Source of the DNA: Thermoflavifilum sp.
Lineage (GTDB): Bacteria; Bacteroidota; Bacteroidia; Chitinophagales; Chitinophagaceae
Assembly (NCBI GenBank): GCA_019683625.1
Contig: JADGHY010000020.1
Coordinates: forward strand, 1-15,356
DNA length: 15,356 bases
Reading direction: 5' to 3'
Shown here: piece by piece, positions 5,965 through 13,741 of the stretch
Numbering within the stretch: the stretch's first letter is position 1
Layout of the letters: each line of letters starts with the position of its first letter
The notes under the pieces: model-generated
Databases searched by the model: none
Told to the model about the DNA's origin: nothing
Seen by the model: the letters and a program-made list of their open reading frames with translations, nothing else
Position numbers and translations under genes: made by a program

Positions 5965-8442
5965 TTATTTTTCCCGATGGGAGTTTTTTTCCACTGCCGA
6001 TGGCTTTTGGGCATGGGTATGGTTTAGTCCGGTTAGGCCAAGCTCTTCGAGGGAAAGATCTTTTTCTTCATCCACAGCAGGCCATAGCTGGTGACGTCTT
6101 GCCTTGCGTTTGAGGGATTTTTCCAGCCACAACAGCATAGCCGGAAGAATGGTGAGGTTGCTGATCATTGCCAAGATCAAAGTTAAGGAGGTGAGTAAAC
6201 CCAAAGCCTGGGTGCCCCCGAAAGCGGAAAAGCTAAAAATCATGAATCCGGCAAATAAAATCAGGCCGGTGTACACGATGCTGATGCCAGTATCGTGGAT
6301 GGTGCGCTTGACGGCTTCAGACATTTGAAAGCGCACCAGCTGCATTTCCTGTTTGAAGTTTACCAGGAACCGGATGGTGACGTCTATAGCAATGCCGAGC
6401 GCCACACTGAAAACCAATACGGTAGAAGGTTTTAAAGGCACACCCACCCAGCCCATCACACCGGCTGTAAAAGCCAGGGGAATCATATTGGGAATCAGGG
6501 CTATGCCCACCACCTTCCAGGAGCGGAACAAGTAAAACATGCAGCCCAGGATCAACAAGAAGGCCAGGAGAATGCTGTCTGCCAGTCCGTTGATAATATA
6601 TCGGGAGCCTTCCAGAAATACCACCGAGGTGCCTGTGTAGGTGAGGGAATAGCGCGAAGCCGGGAAAAGCGAGTCGGCCTTCCTCTGCAGCTGATGCAGG
6701 AGCAGGGGCAGGCGGCTGGTGCCCACATCTTTCATGTCGATACTTAGCCGGGCAATTTGCTTGCTGCTATCCACAAAAGCATGCAAAAGCCTTTCAAAAC
6801 CATTACCCGAGGCAGAACCGACTGGTTTAAACTGCAGATAGGGCGCCAAAAACACCAGGTCGAACTGATTGGGCACAGCATAGCTAAGCGAATCGCCACC
6901 ATAATAAGCTTGGCGGGCAAACTTGATGCCTTCCACGTACGACATAGGTCGGGCAAAATCGGGTTGCCGGGCGATATAGCGGCTGAAGGCATCAATCCGG
7001 TTCATCAGATCCAGCGAAACCACACCGTTGGGATGATGGGTGTTGATAAGGATTTCCAGCGGCATCACCCCTTTGAAATTCCGTTCAAAAAATTTTAGGT
7101 CGGTATAAAGCCTGTCGCGATGCGGCACATCATCCAGAATATAGCCCACGCTGTTAAGCCGGCTGATACCCATGATGGCAAAGACCAATACCACAATTGT
7201 GCCGGCATAAACCACAGGGCGGTATTGAAAAACCAGGATCTCCAGTTGCTTCAACATCCAGTTGAGCAAAGGGCTTTCCAGATAATTTACTTGCCTTTCT
7301 CTGGGGGCCGGCAGGTAGCTGAGCATGGCTGGCAGAAATATCAAAGAAATCACAAATAGCCAGAGGATATTTAACCCGGCTACAATCCCGAACTCCCTCA
7401 ACACTGCGCTGCGCGTAAAGAAAAACACCCCAAAGCCAATGGCTGCCGTGAGATTGGTAAACAGCGTCACAATGCCCATGCGCTGCACCATGCGTACCAG
7501 GGCCTTTACCTTGTTTTGGTGCCTGGCATATTCGCTATGGTATTTATTTAAAAAATAGACACAATTCGGGATACCAATCACAACGACGAGCGGCGGGATT
7601 AAGCCAGTGAGAATCGTGAGCTTGTAGCCTAACAGCACAATGGTTGCCAGGGACCAGATCACGCCAATGAGCACTACGGCCATCGACATCCATACGGCCG
7701 AGAGAGAACGGAAAAACAGCAGCAGGATGAGGGCCGTGAGCACTACGGAGCTGATGAGGAAAATGCGCAGCTCCCGCGAAAGTTTATTGGTAATTACTGT
7801 GCGGATGTAGGGAATACCGCTCAGGTAACAAGTGATATGGTGTTGCTGGGCAAAGCCATCGGCCAGCTGTTCAATGGCCTGGATGACGTGGGTTCTGCCT
7901 GAAGTATTAAGAATATCTTTGTTGATATGCACAGCCATCAGGTAGCTGTGTGTGTCTGGATTATACAACAATCCTCTGTAAAATGGTAAGGATAAGAATA
8001 TATGCTTAAGGCTGTCTAACCTGGATTGGCTCAGGGTATCTGACGGGTTCGTGGGAGTAGGAAAAATAGGCACGGGTTGGAGCCGATGCAGGCTGTCTAT
8101 CTTTTTTAAGTTCAAGGCGGTGGGAATGCTTAATACATCTTCCACATACGGCACCTGTTGAATATGTTGGACTAATTGTTGGTAATCCCGAAAAAAAGAG
8201 GCGTCAAAAAATCGATCTGTTTGGTAGCCGATGACCATCAGGTTGCCATCTTCTCCGAAGGTTTTCTTAAAAGCCAGGTATTGCTTGTATTTCGGATTGT
8301 TCAGCGGTATGGATTTGATGAAATCATAGGAAAGCTGGACATGAGCGGCGAAATAGGCCATGATGCAGGTGAGGATACCTAAGAGGCTGAGAAGCAGAAA
8401 TCGTTTTTTCAATATCCAACTTGCTAACCTTTGCCAGCTCAT
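5965..8442 (-). CDS. RND-superfamily (MMPL-type) membrane exporter
   Basis: The 825-residue protein has the duplicated RND plan. TM1 (about 14-34) is followed by an extracytoplasmic domain (about 35-222) and a helix bundle TM2-6 (about 225-378). TM7 (about 409-427) is followed by a second large domain (about 430-615) and bundle TM8-12 (about 618-773). The halves carry the corresponding conserved helix ends: GIPNCVYFLNKYHSE (290-304) in the first and LGIAIDVTIRFLVNFKQE (682-699) in the second. The latter keeps the aspartate expected for proton coupling; in the first half the equivalent position is Asn. This is the single-chain COG1033/MMPL-like type, not a tripartite AcrB pump, and is probably a proton-driven lipid or hydrophobic molecule exporter of the inner membrane; the substrate cannot be told. 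The tail after 775 is charged and cytoplasmic. The ATG at 8442 directly precedes TM1. It is divergent from recO and first of the minus-strand run exporter-gatB. Confidence 0.93.
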   Translation of the reverse strand: MSWQRLASWILKKRFLLLSLLGILTCIMAYFAAHVQLSYDFIKSIPLNNPKYKQYLAFKKTFGEDGNLMVIGYQTDRFFDASFFRDYQQLVQHIQQVPYVEDVLSIPTALNLKKIDSLHRLQPVPIFPTPTNPSDTLSQSRLDSLKHIFLSLPFYRGLLYNPDTHSYLMAVHINKDILNTSGRTHVIQAIEQLADGFAQQHHITCYLSGIPYIRTVITNKLSRELRIFLISSVVLTALILLLFFRSLSAVWMSMAVVLIGVIWSLATIVLLGYKLTILTGLIPPLVVVIGIPNCVYFLNKYHSEYARHQNKVKALVRMVQRMGIVTLFTNLTAAIGFGVFFFTRSAVLREFGIVAGLNILWLFVISLIFLPAMLSYLPAPRERQVNYLESPLLNWMLKQLEILVFQYRPVVYAGTIVVLVFAIMGISRLNSVGYILDDVPHRDRLYTDLKFFERNFKGVMPLEILINTHHPNGVVSLDLMNRIDAFSRYIARQPDFARPMSYVEGIKFARQAYYGGDSLSYAVPNQFDLVFLAPYLQFKPVGSASGNGFERLLHAFVDSSKQIARLSIDMKDVGTSRLPLLLHQLQRKADSLFPASRYSLTYTGTSVVFLEGSRYIINGLADSILLAFLLILGCMFYLFRSWKVVGIALIPNMIPLAFTAGVMGWVGVPLKPSTVLVFSVALGIAIDVTIRFLVNFKQEMQLVRFQMSEAVKRTIHDTGISIVYTGLILFAGFMIFSFSAFGGTQALGLLTSLTLILAMISNLTILPAMLLWLEKSLKRKARRHQLWPAVDEEKDLSLEELGLTGLNHTHAQKPSAVEKNSHREK

Positions 8443-8461
8443 TCCCGCAGGTTTAGGGTTG

Positions 8462-8469
8462 CAAAGCTA
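8462..8469 (-). promoter_or_regulatory. Candidate -7 element for the exporter gene (TAGCTTTG on minus strand)
   Basis: Matches TAnnTTTG in the 106-base divergent gap, ending 19 bases before the exporter ATG, the same distance as at gatB. No clear -33 TTTG sits at the expected spacing. Confidence 0.4.
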
Positions 8470-8517
8470 CTAAACTTAAGCCACAGCATCTTGTCTGGAG
8501 CCAAAAAGGATATCGCT

Positions 8518-8525
8518 TACTTTTG
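8518..8525 (+). promoter_or_regulatory. Candidate -7 element for recO (TACTTTTG)
   Basis: A perfect TAnnTTTG match, 23 bases ahead of the recO TTG start. A TTG at 8491-8493 could be a -33 box, though its 24-base spacing is longer than usual. The short predicted leader supports starting recO at 8549, not further upstream. Confidence 0.45.
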
Positions 8526-8548
8526 TTAAAGAGAAATCGCCTGATATC

Positions 8549-9307
8549 TTGTTGCAGAAAACGCGAGGCATTGTATTGCGTGCCGTAAAATATGGGGAAA
8601 CCAGTTTAGTGGTAACCATTTTCACCGAGGAATGGGGTGTTCAAAGTTATTTGGTGAGCGGAGTGCGCAGCAGTTCGGCTAAAGCATCATCGCGGCCGGG
8701 CATGAGGGCTGCCAGCTTTCAGCCTGGTAATTTGCTGGATATGGTGGCGTATTATCATACCCGCAAAAGCCTGCAGCGCTTGTCTGAAGTACAATTTGCC
8801 TATCTCTACCAGCACATGCCCGCAGACCCTGTCCGAACTGCTGTGATGCTTTACATGGTGGAGCTTTTATGGCGTGTGCTGCAACACCCACAGCCTTTCA
8901 AGGAATTGTTTGCATTTGCTGTAGAGCAGCTGCAATGGCTGGATACCACAACTCTGGGCATAGGCAATGAACCCTTATATTTTACCCTGCATGCGGCTGC
9001 CTTATTGGGCGTGGGCTTGCCCGATGATTTTGACGATGCCCGTCCTTATCTGGATCTTCGGGAGGGGCAATTTGTTTCAGCCATACCCGCACATCCCGAT
9101 TATCTGGATGCAGCAGATAGTGCCGTAACTGCGCGGCTATTGGCCTGTCGATCTTCCGATGAAGCATCCACCATTCCGCTTTCGCAAGTCAGGAGAAGAA
9201 AATTAATCCTGCACTATCAAGACTATCTGCGTTGGCATGTGCCGGGGTTCACGGCCTTACACGCCCTTCCCACCTTATTTCAATTGTTCGACCTGCCAGA
9301 GACCTGA
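8549..9307 (+). CDS. recO: DNA repair protein RecO
   Basis: RecO loads RecA onto SSB-coated single-stranded DNA together with RecR in the RecF pathway and also anneals strands. The 252-residue product shows the N-terminal OB-fold pattern TRGIVLRAVKYGETSLVVTIFTEE (split here as residues 5-28), then the helical region with YLYQHM and the long C-terminal domain. Only one cysteine is present (LLACRSS), so the zinc finger of many RecO proteins is missing, as in other cysteine-poor RecO members. No ATG lies near the N-terminus. Two consecutive TTG codons open the frame (8549 and 8552), and the conserved core begins immediately after, so a TTG start is the best choice. It stands alone on the plus strand, divergent from the exporter. 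Its last 28 bases overlap, tail to tail, the end of the propeller-like gene. Confidence 0.94.
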   Translation: MLQKTRGIVLRAVKYGETSLVVTIFTEEWGVQSYLVSGVRSSSAKASSRPGMRAASFQPGNLLDMVAYYHTRKSLQRLSEVQFAYLYQHMPADPVRTAVMLYMVELLWRVLQHPQPFKELFAFAVEQLQWLDTTTLGIGNEPLYFTLHAAALLGVGLPDDFDDARPYLDLREGQFVSAIPAHPDYLDAADSAVTARLLACRSSDEASTIPLSQVRRRKLILHYQDYLRWHVPGFTALHALPTLFQLFDLPET

Positions 9308-10140
9308 AGGGTATACAGCATCTTTGGTGTGAGCAAAAACAGGAAGGGGCCGGCAGCTTCAACCGTCGTGCCCGAATTTGCCCCTGGGGCAATATCCACA
9401 GGATGCAGATGCGCAGGTAGTCTCATGCCAATTTCCTGCCAGAATGGGGGGCTAAACAGATAAATGCTGTCTGCTTTAAGCACATAAAGTTGCCCTTCTG
9501 CCGCGGTAAACGAAGTGGAATGAGGGATGGGTATGGTAGCCTTGACATTAGCCAGTTCGTCGCAAATCACAATTCCTTGGCGTGGATCATAAAGGTACAC
9601 TTCATGATGCCTGTTGAGGATTCGCACGGGCTGAGGCAGCTGATGCATCAGCTGGCTGAAGGGTGCGCTCTGCAACAGCAGGTTTCCCTCCGGACTGATT
9701 TTTTTCAGGAGGCCATCCTGAAGATCATAAACCCACAGCTGATTATCGTAAGAAAGGCTTACGGCAGCGGGTTGCAAGATGCCATGTGCCTTCAGATCGA
9801 GGACAAGCAACGGGGTCAGCCAACGGGAGAGGAAATAGATGCGTCCTGTTCCTGGATAAAAAAGCAAAATGCGAAGGGGATTGCTCACATCGGCTTGTCC
9901 GGGGATGCCTGCTCCCCATTGGGCGTATTGATACAGGCTATCGGTATGGACATCTTTTTTAAAAAACACTCCCCGCGCATCTATCCAGTACAGATTGCCC
10001 ATGGCATCAGCAAAGATGTGCCGTGCCCGCAAGGGCAGGCTGTCAACAATAGCAAAAGAAATCCCACTGGCTTGGGCATGAAGGGCAAAGGGACAAGCGA
10101 GAAGAAATCCAATCCACCCAACCCTGAGAAATTTCTTCAT
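9280..10140 (-). CDS. Exported beta-propeller-like protein of unknown function
   Basis: I do not recognise a named family. The 286-residue product begins with an export signal, MKKFLRVGWIGFLLACPFALHAQA, most likely cut by signal peptidase I after ALHA or AQA. The LLAC at 13-16 is a poor lipobox because it is followed by Pro and has Leu at -2. The mature part consists of repeated short beta-strand units typical of propellers: NLYWIDARGVFFKK, RIYFLSRWLTPLLVLDL, QLWVYDLQDGLLKKI, EVYLYDPRQGIVI, QLYVLKADSIYLFS and FLFLLTPKMLYTL. That gives about six blade-like units. It starts seven bases after lpxH, with GAGG overlapping the lpxH stop as a likely ribosome binding site, so it is probably the last gene of the rsfS-ftsH operon. 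Its stop overlaps recO by 28 bases on the opposite strand. A periplasmic envelope role is plausible but unproven. Confidence 0.8.
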   Translation of the reverse strand: MKKFLRVGWIGFLLACPFALHAQASGISFAIVDSLPLRARHIFADAMGNLYWIDARGVFFKKDVHTDSLYQYAQWGAGIPGQADVSNPLRILLFYPGTGRIYFLSRWLTPLLVLDLKAHGILQPAAVSLSYDNQLWVYDLQDGLLKKISPEGNLLLQSAPFSQLMHQLPQPVRILNRHHEVYLYDPRQGIVICDELANVKATIPIPHSTSFTAAEGQLYVLKADSIYLFSPPFWQEIGMRLPAHLHPVDIAPGANSGTTVEAAGPFLFLLTPKMLYTLQVSGRSNN

Positions 10141-10147
10141 GGTAACC

Positions 10148-10984
10148 TCATTGAGCAGGGAAAAGGGTATTTTTTACCGAGCCGGGTACCGGATAATAAC
10201 ACAATTTTAAGCCATGCTGGGTGTCGAAAACCGCATACGAATGAAACCTGATCCAGTCGCCCAGGTTAATATACCGGCTACCACCGGGCAAAGGAATATC
10301 CAATGCCAGATGACGATGACCAAAAATGAAGTAGTCGATATATCTTTCCGAGAGCAATTGTTTGCAATATTGTACGAGCCATTCCTTGTCTTCTCCCAAA
10401 AAGGTTTCAGTAGCCGTGGCTGCACGGCTTTGCCGGCTGAAAAAGTTGGCTATAGCTATACCCCATGAGGGATGAAGCATGGCAAAAAGTTTTCTGCAAA
10501 AGGCATTTCGGAAAATTTTCTTCAGCATTTTATACCCCCGATCGCCTGGTCCTAATCCATCACCATGACCGAGATAAAAAGTTTTTCCTTCACAATGCAG
10601 CAAAACAGGGCTGTCGTACACTGGAATACGGAACTCCTCTTCGAAGTAGCCATTCATCCACATATCGTGGTTGCCAATGAACACCGAGATGGGGATGCCT
10701 CTGTCGGAAAGTTCGGCCAGCTTTCCCAACAGGCGGGTGTAGCCTTTGGGAATAACAGACTTATATTCAAACCAGAAATCAAACAGATCACCCAATAAAA
10801 AAATATGGGCGGCATCGGCCGATATTTCTTCCAGCCATTGCACGATCCATTTTTCCCGTTGCAGGCTAATTTGTTTTCCACCCGCGCCCAGGTGAAAATC
10901 GGAAGCGAAATATAATTTTTGATGTGGCGGTAATGCAATTGAAAGCTCCACGACATGAAGGGCTTGGGCCGGCAAGATAGTCAA
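10148..10984 (-). CDS. lpxH: UDP-2,3-diacylglucosamine diphosphatase (lipid A biosynthesis)
   Basis: LpxH hydrolyses UDP-2,3-diacylglucosamine to lipid X and UMP at the cytoplasmic face of the inner membrane. The 278-residue product has the full calcineurin-like metallophosphoesterase set: SDFHLG (D29, H31), GDLFDFW (D66), GNHD (N105, H106), LGHGDG (H140) and FGHRH (H223, H225). The GDGLGPGDRGYK segment and the COG2908-like length favour LpxH over generic phosphoesterases. The start is uncertain: no ATG precedes the first motif in frame, leaving TTG at 10984, TTG at 10975 or a GTG shortly after. The farthest TTG is used here; a later start would shorten the protein by 3 to about 11 residues. 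It lies 22 bases after the LUD gene and seven before the propeller protein. Confidence 0.92.
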   Translation of the reverse strand: MTILPAQALHVVELSIALPPHQKLYFASDFHLGAGGKQISLQREKWIVQWLEEISADAAHIFLLGDLFDFWFEYKSVIPKGYTRLLGKLAELSDRGIPISVFIGNHDMWMNGYFEEEFRIPVYDSPVLLHCEGKTFYLGHGDGLGPGDRGYKMLKKIFRNAFCRKLFAMLHPSWGIAIANFFSRQSRAATATETFLGEDKEWLVQYCKQLLSERYIDYFIFGHRHLALDIPLPGGSRYINLGDWIRFHSYAVFDTQHGLKLCYYPVPGSVKNTLFPAQ

Positions 10985-11006
10985 GAATACAGAGCTGACA
11001 AAGTGG

Positions 11007-11684
11007 TTAACGAGGAAGGGGCTGATCGATAAGGAATACGTACATCTCTTTAGGGCCGTGTGCGCCCATCACCAGTGTTTTTTCGATGTCGGAAGTGCGG
11101 CTGGGGCCAGTGTGCAGGCTCCACATGGAGGGCCAGGCCTCACCATATTTTTCTTTCATGAGTTGCAGGGCTTCCCGTAGATCCCACACCAGCTGGTCGG
11201 CAAAAGCAGCCACCAGGTGTACGGGTGCAAAAACGGAAGGCATGCGCCCAGAAGGCTGGCCGGTACTGAGCACTACCGTTCCTGTGCGGGCAATCAGGCA
11301 TTCGCAACCCGTCAATGCCACCTCAATCTGCTCCAGAGGTAAGGAGGAAAGCAGGGGAACAGACAAGGGTGAGGAAGCGGATGCCTGACTCGTCTCCAGC
11401 ACCAGCAGCTCCCGAAGATGATTTTCTTTGCAGAGGATCTGCTTCCATCCCTGTTGCCGGCAAAGAAGGGAAAATTGTTTTCCAAAGCTGGCGAGATCTT
11501 CACAAAAGATAAATTTTCCGTTTAGCTTCACAAAAGTCTCGGCAAAATGCACATCCAGATTTTCGGGAGGAGCAGCAAACACCGGGCTGTTGCCTTCCGA
11601 CTGGGGAAAAGGCAAAGGTAGCGGCTGGCTTAAGGCATTGCGGATGCGCTTGAGGATATTCTCTTTGGCGGGTGAGACTTTCAT
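11007..11684 (-). CDS. LUD-domain (LutC/YkgG family) protein, orphan
   Basis: The 225-residue product carries the C-terminal LUD signature HTGPSRTSDIEKTLV (191-205) followed by GAHGPKE (207-213), and the central CLIARTGTVVLSTG (129-142). LutC is a component of the LutABC lactate utilisation complex, but no lutA or lutB (iron-sulfur partners) is in the window, so the usual role cannot be assumed. The start ATG overlaps the ftsH stop in ATGA (11681-11684), a layout for translational coupling. No separate ribosome binding site is visible. Placement directly behind ftsH is, as far as I recall, common in related bacteria, which suggests a conserved non-lactate role. The family is secure; the function is open. 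Confidence 0.9.
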   Translation of the reverse strand: MKVSPAKENILKRIRNALSQPLPLPFPQSEGNSPVFAAPPENLDVHFAETFVKLNGKFIFCEDLASFGKQFSLLCRQQGWKQILCKENHLRELLVLETSQASASSPLSVPLLSSLPLEQIEVALTGCECLIARTGTVVLSTGQPSGRMPSVFAPVHLVAAFADQLVWDLREALQLMKEKYGEAWPSMWSLHTGPSRTSDIEKTLVMGAHGPKEMYVFLIDQPLPR

Positions 11685-13705
11685 GATGCCGATGCTGAAG
11701 AAGTTTTAACCAAATCAGCGGGCTCCACATTATCCGGAGGAGCTACAATCACCTCCGGTTCGTGGGATTTTTTATCTTCAAATGGTCTTTTGCCGATGAG
11801 CCTTTCCAGGTCGGCCTGATAGAGTACTTCTTTTTTCAGCAGCTCTTTGGCCACCACCGTGAGTTCATTGCGCCTGCTTTGCAGCAACTCTTTAGTTCGG
11901 CGATAGGCTTTATCAATCAGGTTGCGCACTTCCTGGTCGATCATGCGGGCGGTTTCTTCGGAATAGGGCTTGCTGAAGGTGTAATCGTTCTGCGGATCGT
12001 AGAACGACACGTTGCCGATTTTTTCATTCATACCATACACCGTTACCATGGCATAGGCCATCTTGGTGATTACTTGCAGGTCATTTTGTGCACCGGTGGA
12101 GATTTTACCGAAGATCAGGTCTTCAGCAGCCCGGCCGCCCAGCGTCATGCAGATATCGTCCATGAGCTGGTCAGTATTGTACAGGTATTGTTCCTTGGGT
12201 AAATATTGGGCATAACCCAGGGCGGCAACGCCACGAGGTACGATAGTCACTTTCACGAGGGGATTGGCATGCTCTAAAAACCAGCCGCAGATTGCATGTC
12301 CGGCCTCATGAAAAGCAATAATTTCTTTTTCTTCGGGAGAGATGATTTTATTTTTCTTTTCCAATCCGCCGATGACCCGGTCGATAGCGTCGTTGAAGTC
12401 TTCCATTTCCACACATACCTTCCCTTTGCGGGCGGCTATGAGGGCGGCTTCGTTGCACACATTGGCAATATCGGCACCGACAAAACCGGGCGTTTGTGCT
12501 GCCAGCTTTTTAACGTCTAAATCGGGAGATTTTTTAATGGGTTTGAGGTGTACTTCGAAGATTTTTTCCCGGCCTATTAAATCGGGTTTATCGATAGTAA
12601 TTTGCCGGTCAAATCGGCCGGGGCGGAGCAGGGCGCTGTCGAGCACGTCGGGCCGGTTGGTGGCGGCTAGGATGATGATGCCGCTGTCGGAGCTAAAGCC
12701 GTCCATTTCCACCAGCAGCTGGTTCAGGGTATTTTCCCGTTCGTCGTTGCTCATCATCACATTTTTGCCGCGTGCCCGGCCAATAGCGTCAATTTCATCA
12801 ATGAAAATGATGCAGGGTGCCTTTTCCCGAGCCTGGCGAAACAGATCGCGTACCCGGCTGGCGCCTACACCTACAAACAATTCCACAAAGTCGGATCCCG
12901 ACATGGAGAAGAAGGGCACTTGTGCTTCGCCGGCCATGGCTTTGGCCAGTAGGGTTTTGCCCGTGCCGGGCGGGCCTACCAGCAAAGCTCCCTTGGGAAT
13001 TTTGCCTCCCAAAGCCGTGTATTTTTTGGGATTTCTCAGGAAATCCACTACTTCCATCACCTCCTGTTTGGCTTCGTCGAGTCCGGCCACATCATTGAAT
13101 GTCACATTCACCCGGGTACCCTTTTCGAAAAGCTGTGCCCGTGATTTGCCAATGTTGAAAATGCCTCCCGGGCCTCCTCCGCTGGAGCTGCCCCCCATCT
13201 TGCGCATCAGGAAAATCCATAGCGCCACGAAGATGAGCAGGGGAATGGCAATATTTACAAACGGCGTAAACCAGTCGCCCCGGTCGTGATAGGTGACGTC
13301 AATCTCTTCCGGGGCAATATTGTATTGTTTTTCGGCAGCAGCGAGTTCCTGGTTAAAGGTCTCAATATTGCCGATGGTGAACACATAGTGCGGCCCTGGA
13401 TTTAGGTTTCCCAGGTTATTCCGGGCCACATCCTTGAATTTAGGCTGGTTAAGCCGGTCTTGTTTGATATACACCTCCACCTGCCGGCCGTTAATCACAT
13501 CCAGGCGTGCCACGTCGTGATCGGCAAGATAGTTTTTGGCAAAATCCTGAAAGCTGATTTCCTGCGGTTTGGCATGGAAATCGAAAAAGTTCATGGCCAG
13601 CAGCAAAACAGCTACCAGCACGTAAATCCAGTAGAAATTGAATTTAGGACCTCTTCGGGGATTTTTGGGCGTTCCCCTTCCCTGCAGCCCGTTTCCTGTT
13701 TCCAT
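11681..13705 (-). CDS. ftsH: ATP-dependent zinc metalloprotease FtsH
   Basis: FtsH is a hexameric inner-membrane AAA+ protease that extracts and degrades membrane proteins and selected cytosolic regulators. In the 674-residue product TM1 is at about 24-41, the periplasmic domain at about 42-147 and TM2 at about 149-167, followed by a Gly/Ser-rich linker (171-181). The AAA domain has Walker A GPPGTGKT (244-251), Walker B IIFIDEID (299-306), the pore motif FVGVGASRVRD (277-287) and the second region of homology ATNRPDVLDSALLRPGRFDR (348-367) with arginine fingers R361 and R364. The protease domain has HEAGH (466-470), and D542 in STGAQND is the third zinc ligand. All catalytic residues are present. 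The C-terminal tail after about 640 is acidic then Ser/Ala-rich and not conserved. ATG 13705 follows an A/T-rich leader. It is second in the cluster, 36 bases after rsfS and overlapping the LUD gene by four bases. Confidence 0.99.
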   Translation of the reverse strand: METGNGLQGRGTPKNPRRGPKFNFYWIYVLVAVLLLAMNFFDFHAKPQEISFQDFAKNYLADHDVARLDVINGRQVEVYIKQDRLNQPKFKDVARNNLGNLNPGPHYVFTIGNIETFNQELAAAEKQYNIAPEEIDVTYHDRGDWFTPFVNIAIPLLIFVALWIFLMRKMGGSSSGGGPGGIFNIGKSRAQLFEKGTRVNVTFNDVAGLDEAKQEVMEVVDFLRNPKKYTALGGKIPKGALLVGPPGTGKTLLAKAMAGEAQVPFFSMSGSDFVELFVGVGASRVRDLFRQAREKAPCIIFIDEIDAIGRARGKNVMMSNDERENTLNQLLVEMDGFSSDSGIIILAATNRPDVLDSALLRPGRFDRQITIDKPDLIGREKIFEVHLKPIKKSPDLDVKKLAAQTPGFVGADIANVCNEAALIAARKGKVCVEMEDFNDAIDRVIGGLEKKNKIISPEEKEIIAFHEAGHAICGWFLEHANPLVKVTIVPRGVAALGYAQYLPKEQYLYNTDQLMDDICMTLGGRAAEDLIFGKISTGAQNDLQVITKMAYAMVTVYGMNEKIGNVSFYDPQNDYTFSKPYSEETARMIDQEVRNLIDKAYRRTKELLQSRRNELTVVAKELLKKEVLYQADLERLIGKRPFEDKKSHEPEVIVAPPDNVEPADLVKTSSASAS

Positions 13706-13741
13706 ATTTTAATAACTTCGGGTCAAACCATTGAATCATGA

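Noticed and set aside
9490..10251. 253-codon plus-strand frame across the propeller gene and the end of lpxH
   Set aside because: It crosses the junction of two well-supported minus-strand genes and encodes no known motif; the minus-strand products have a signal peptide and catalytic motifs.
12342..13289. Long open frame (315 codons) on the plus strand opposite ftsH
   Set aside because: It is fully antisense to the conserved AAA and linker regions of ftsH; the product is Ser/Arg/Pro-rich low-complexity sequence with no domain, as expected for a shadow frame.
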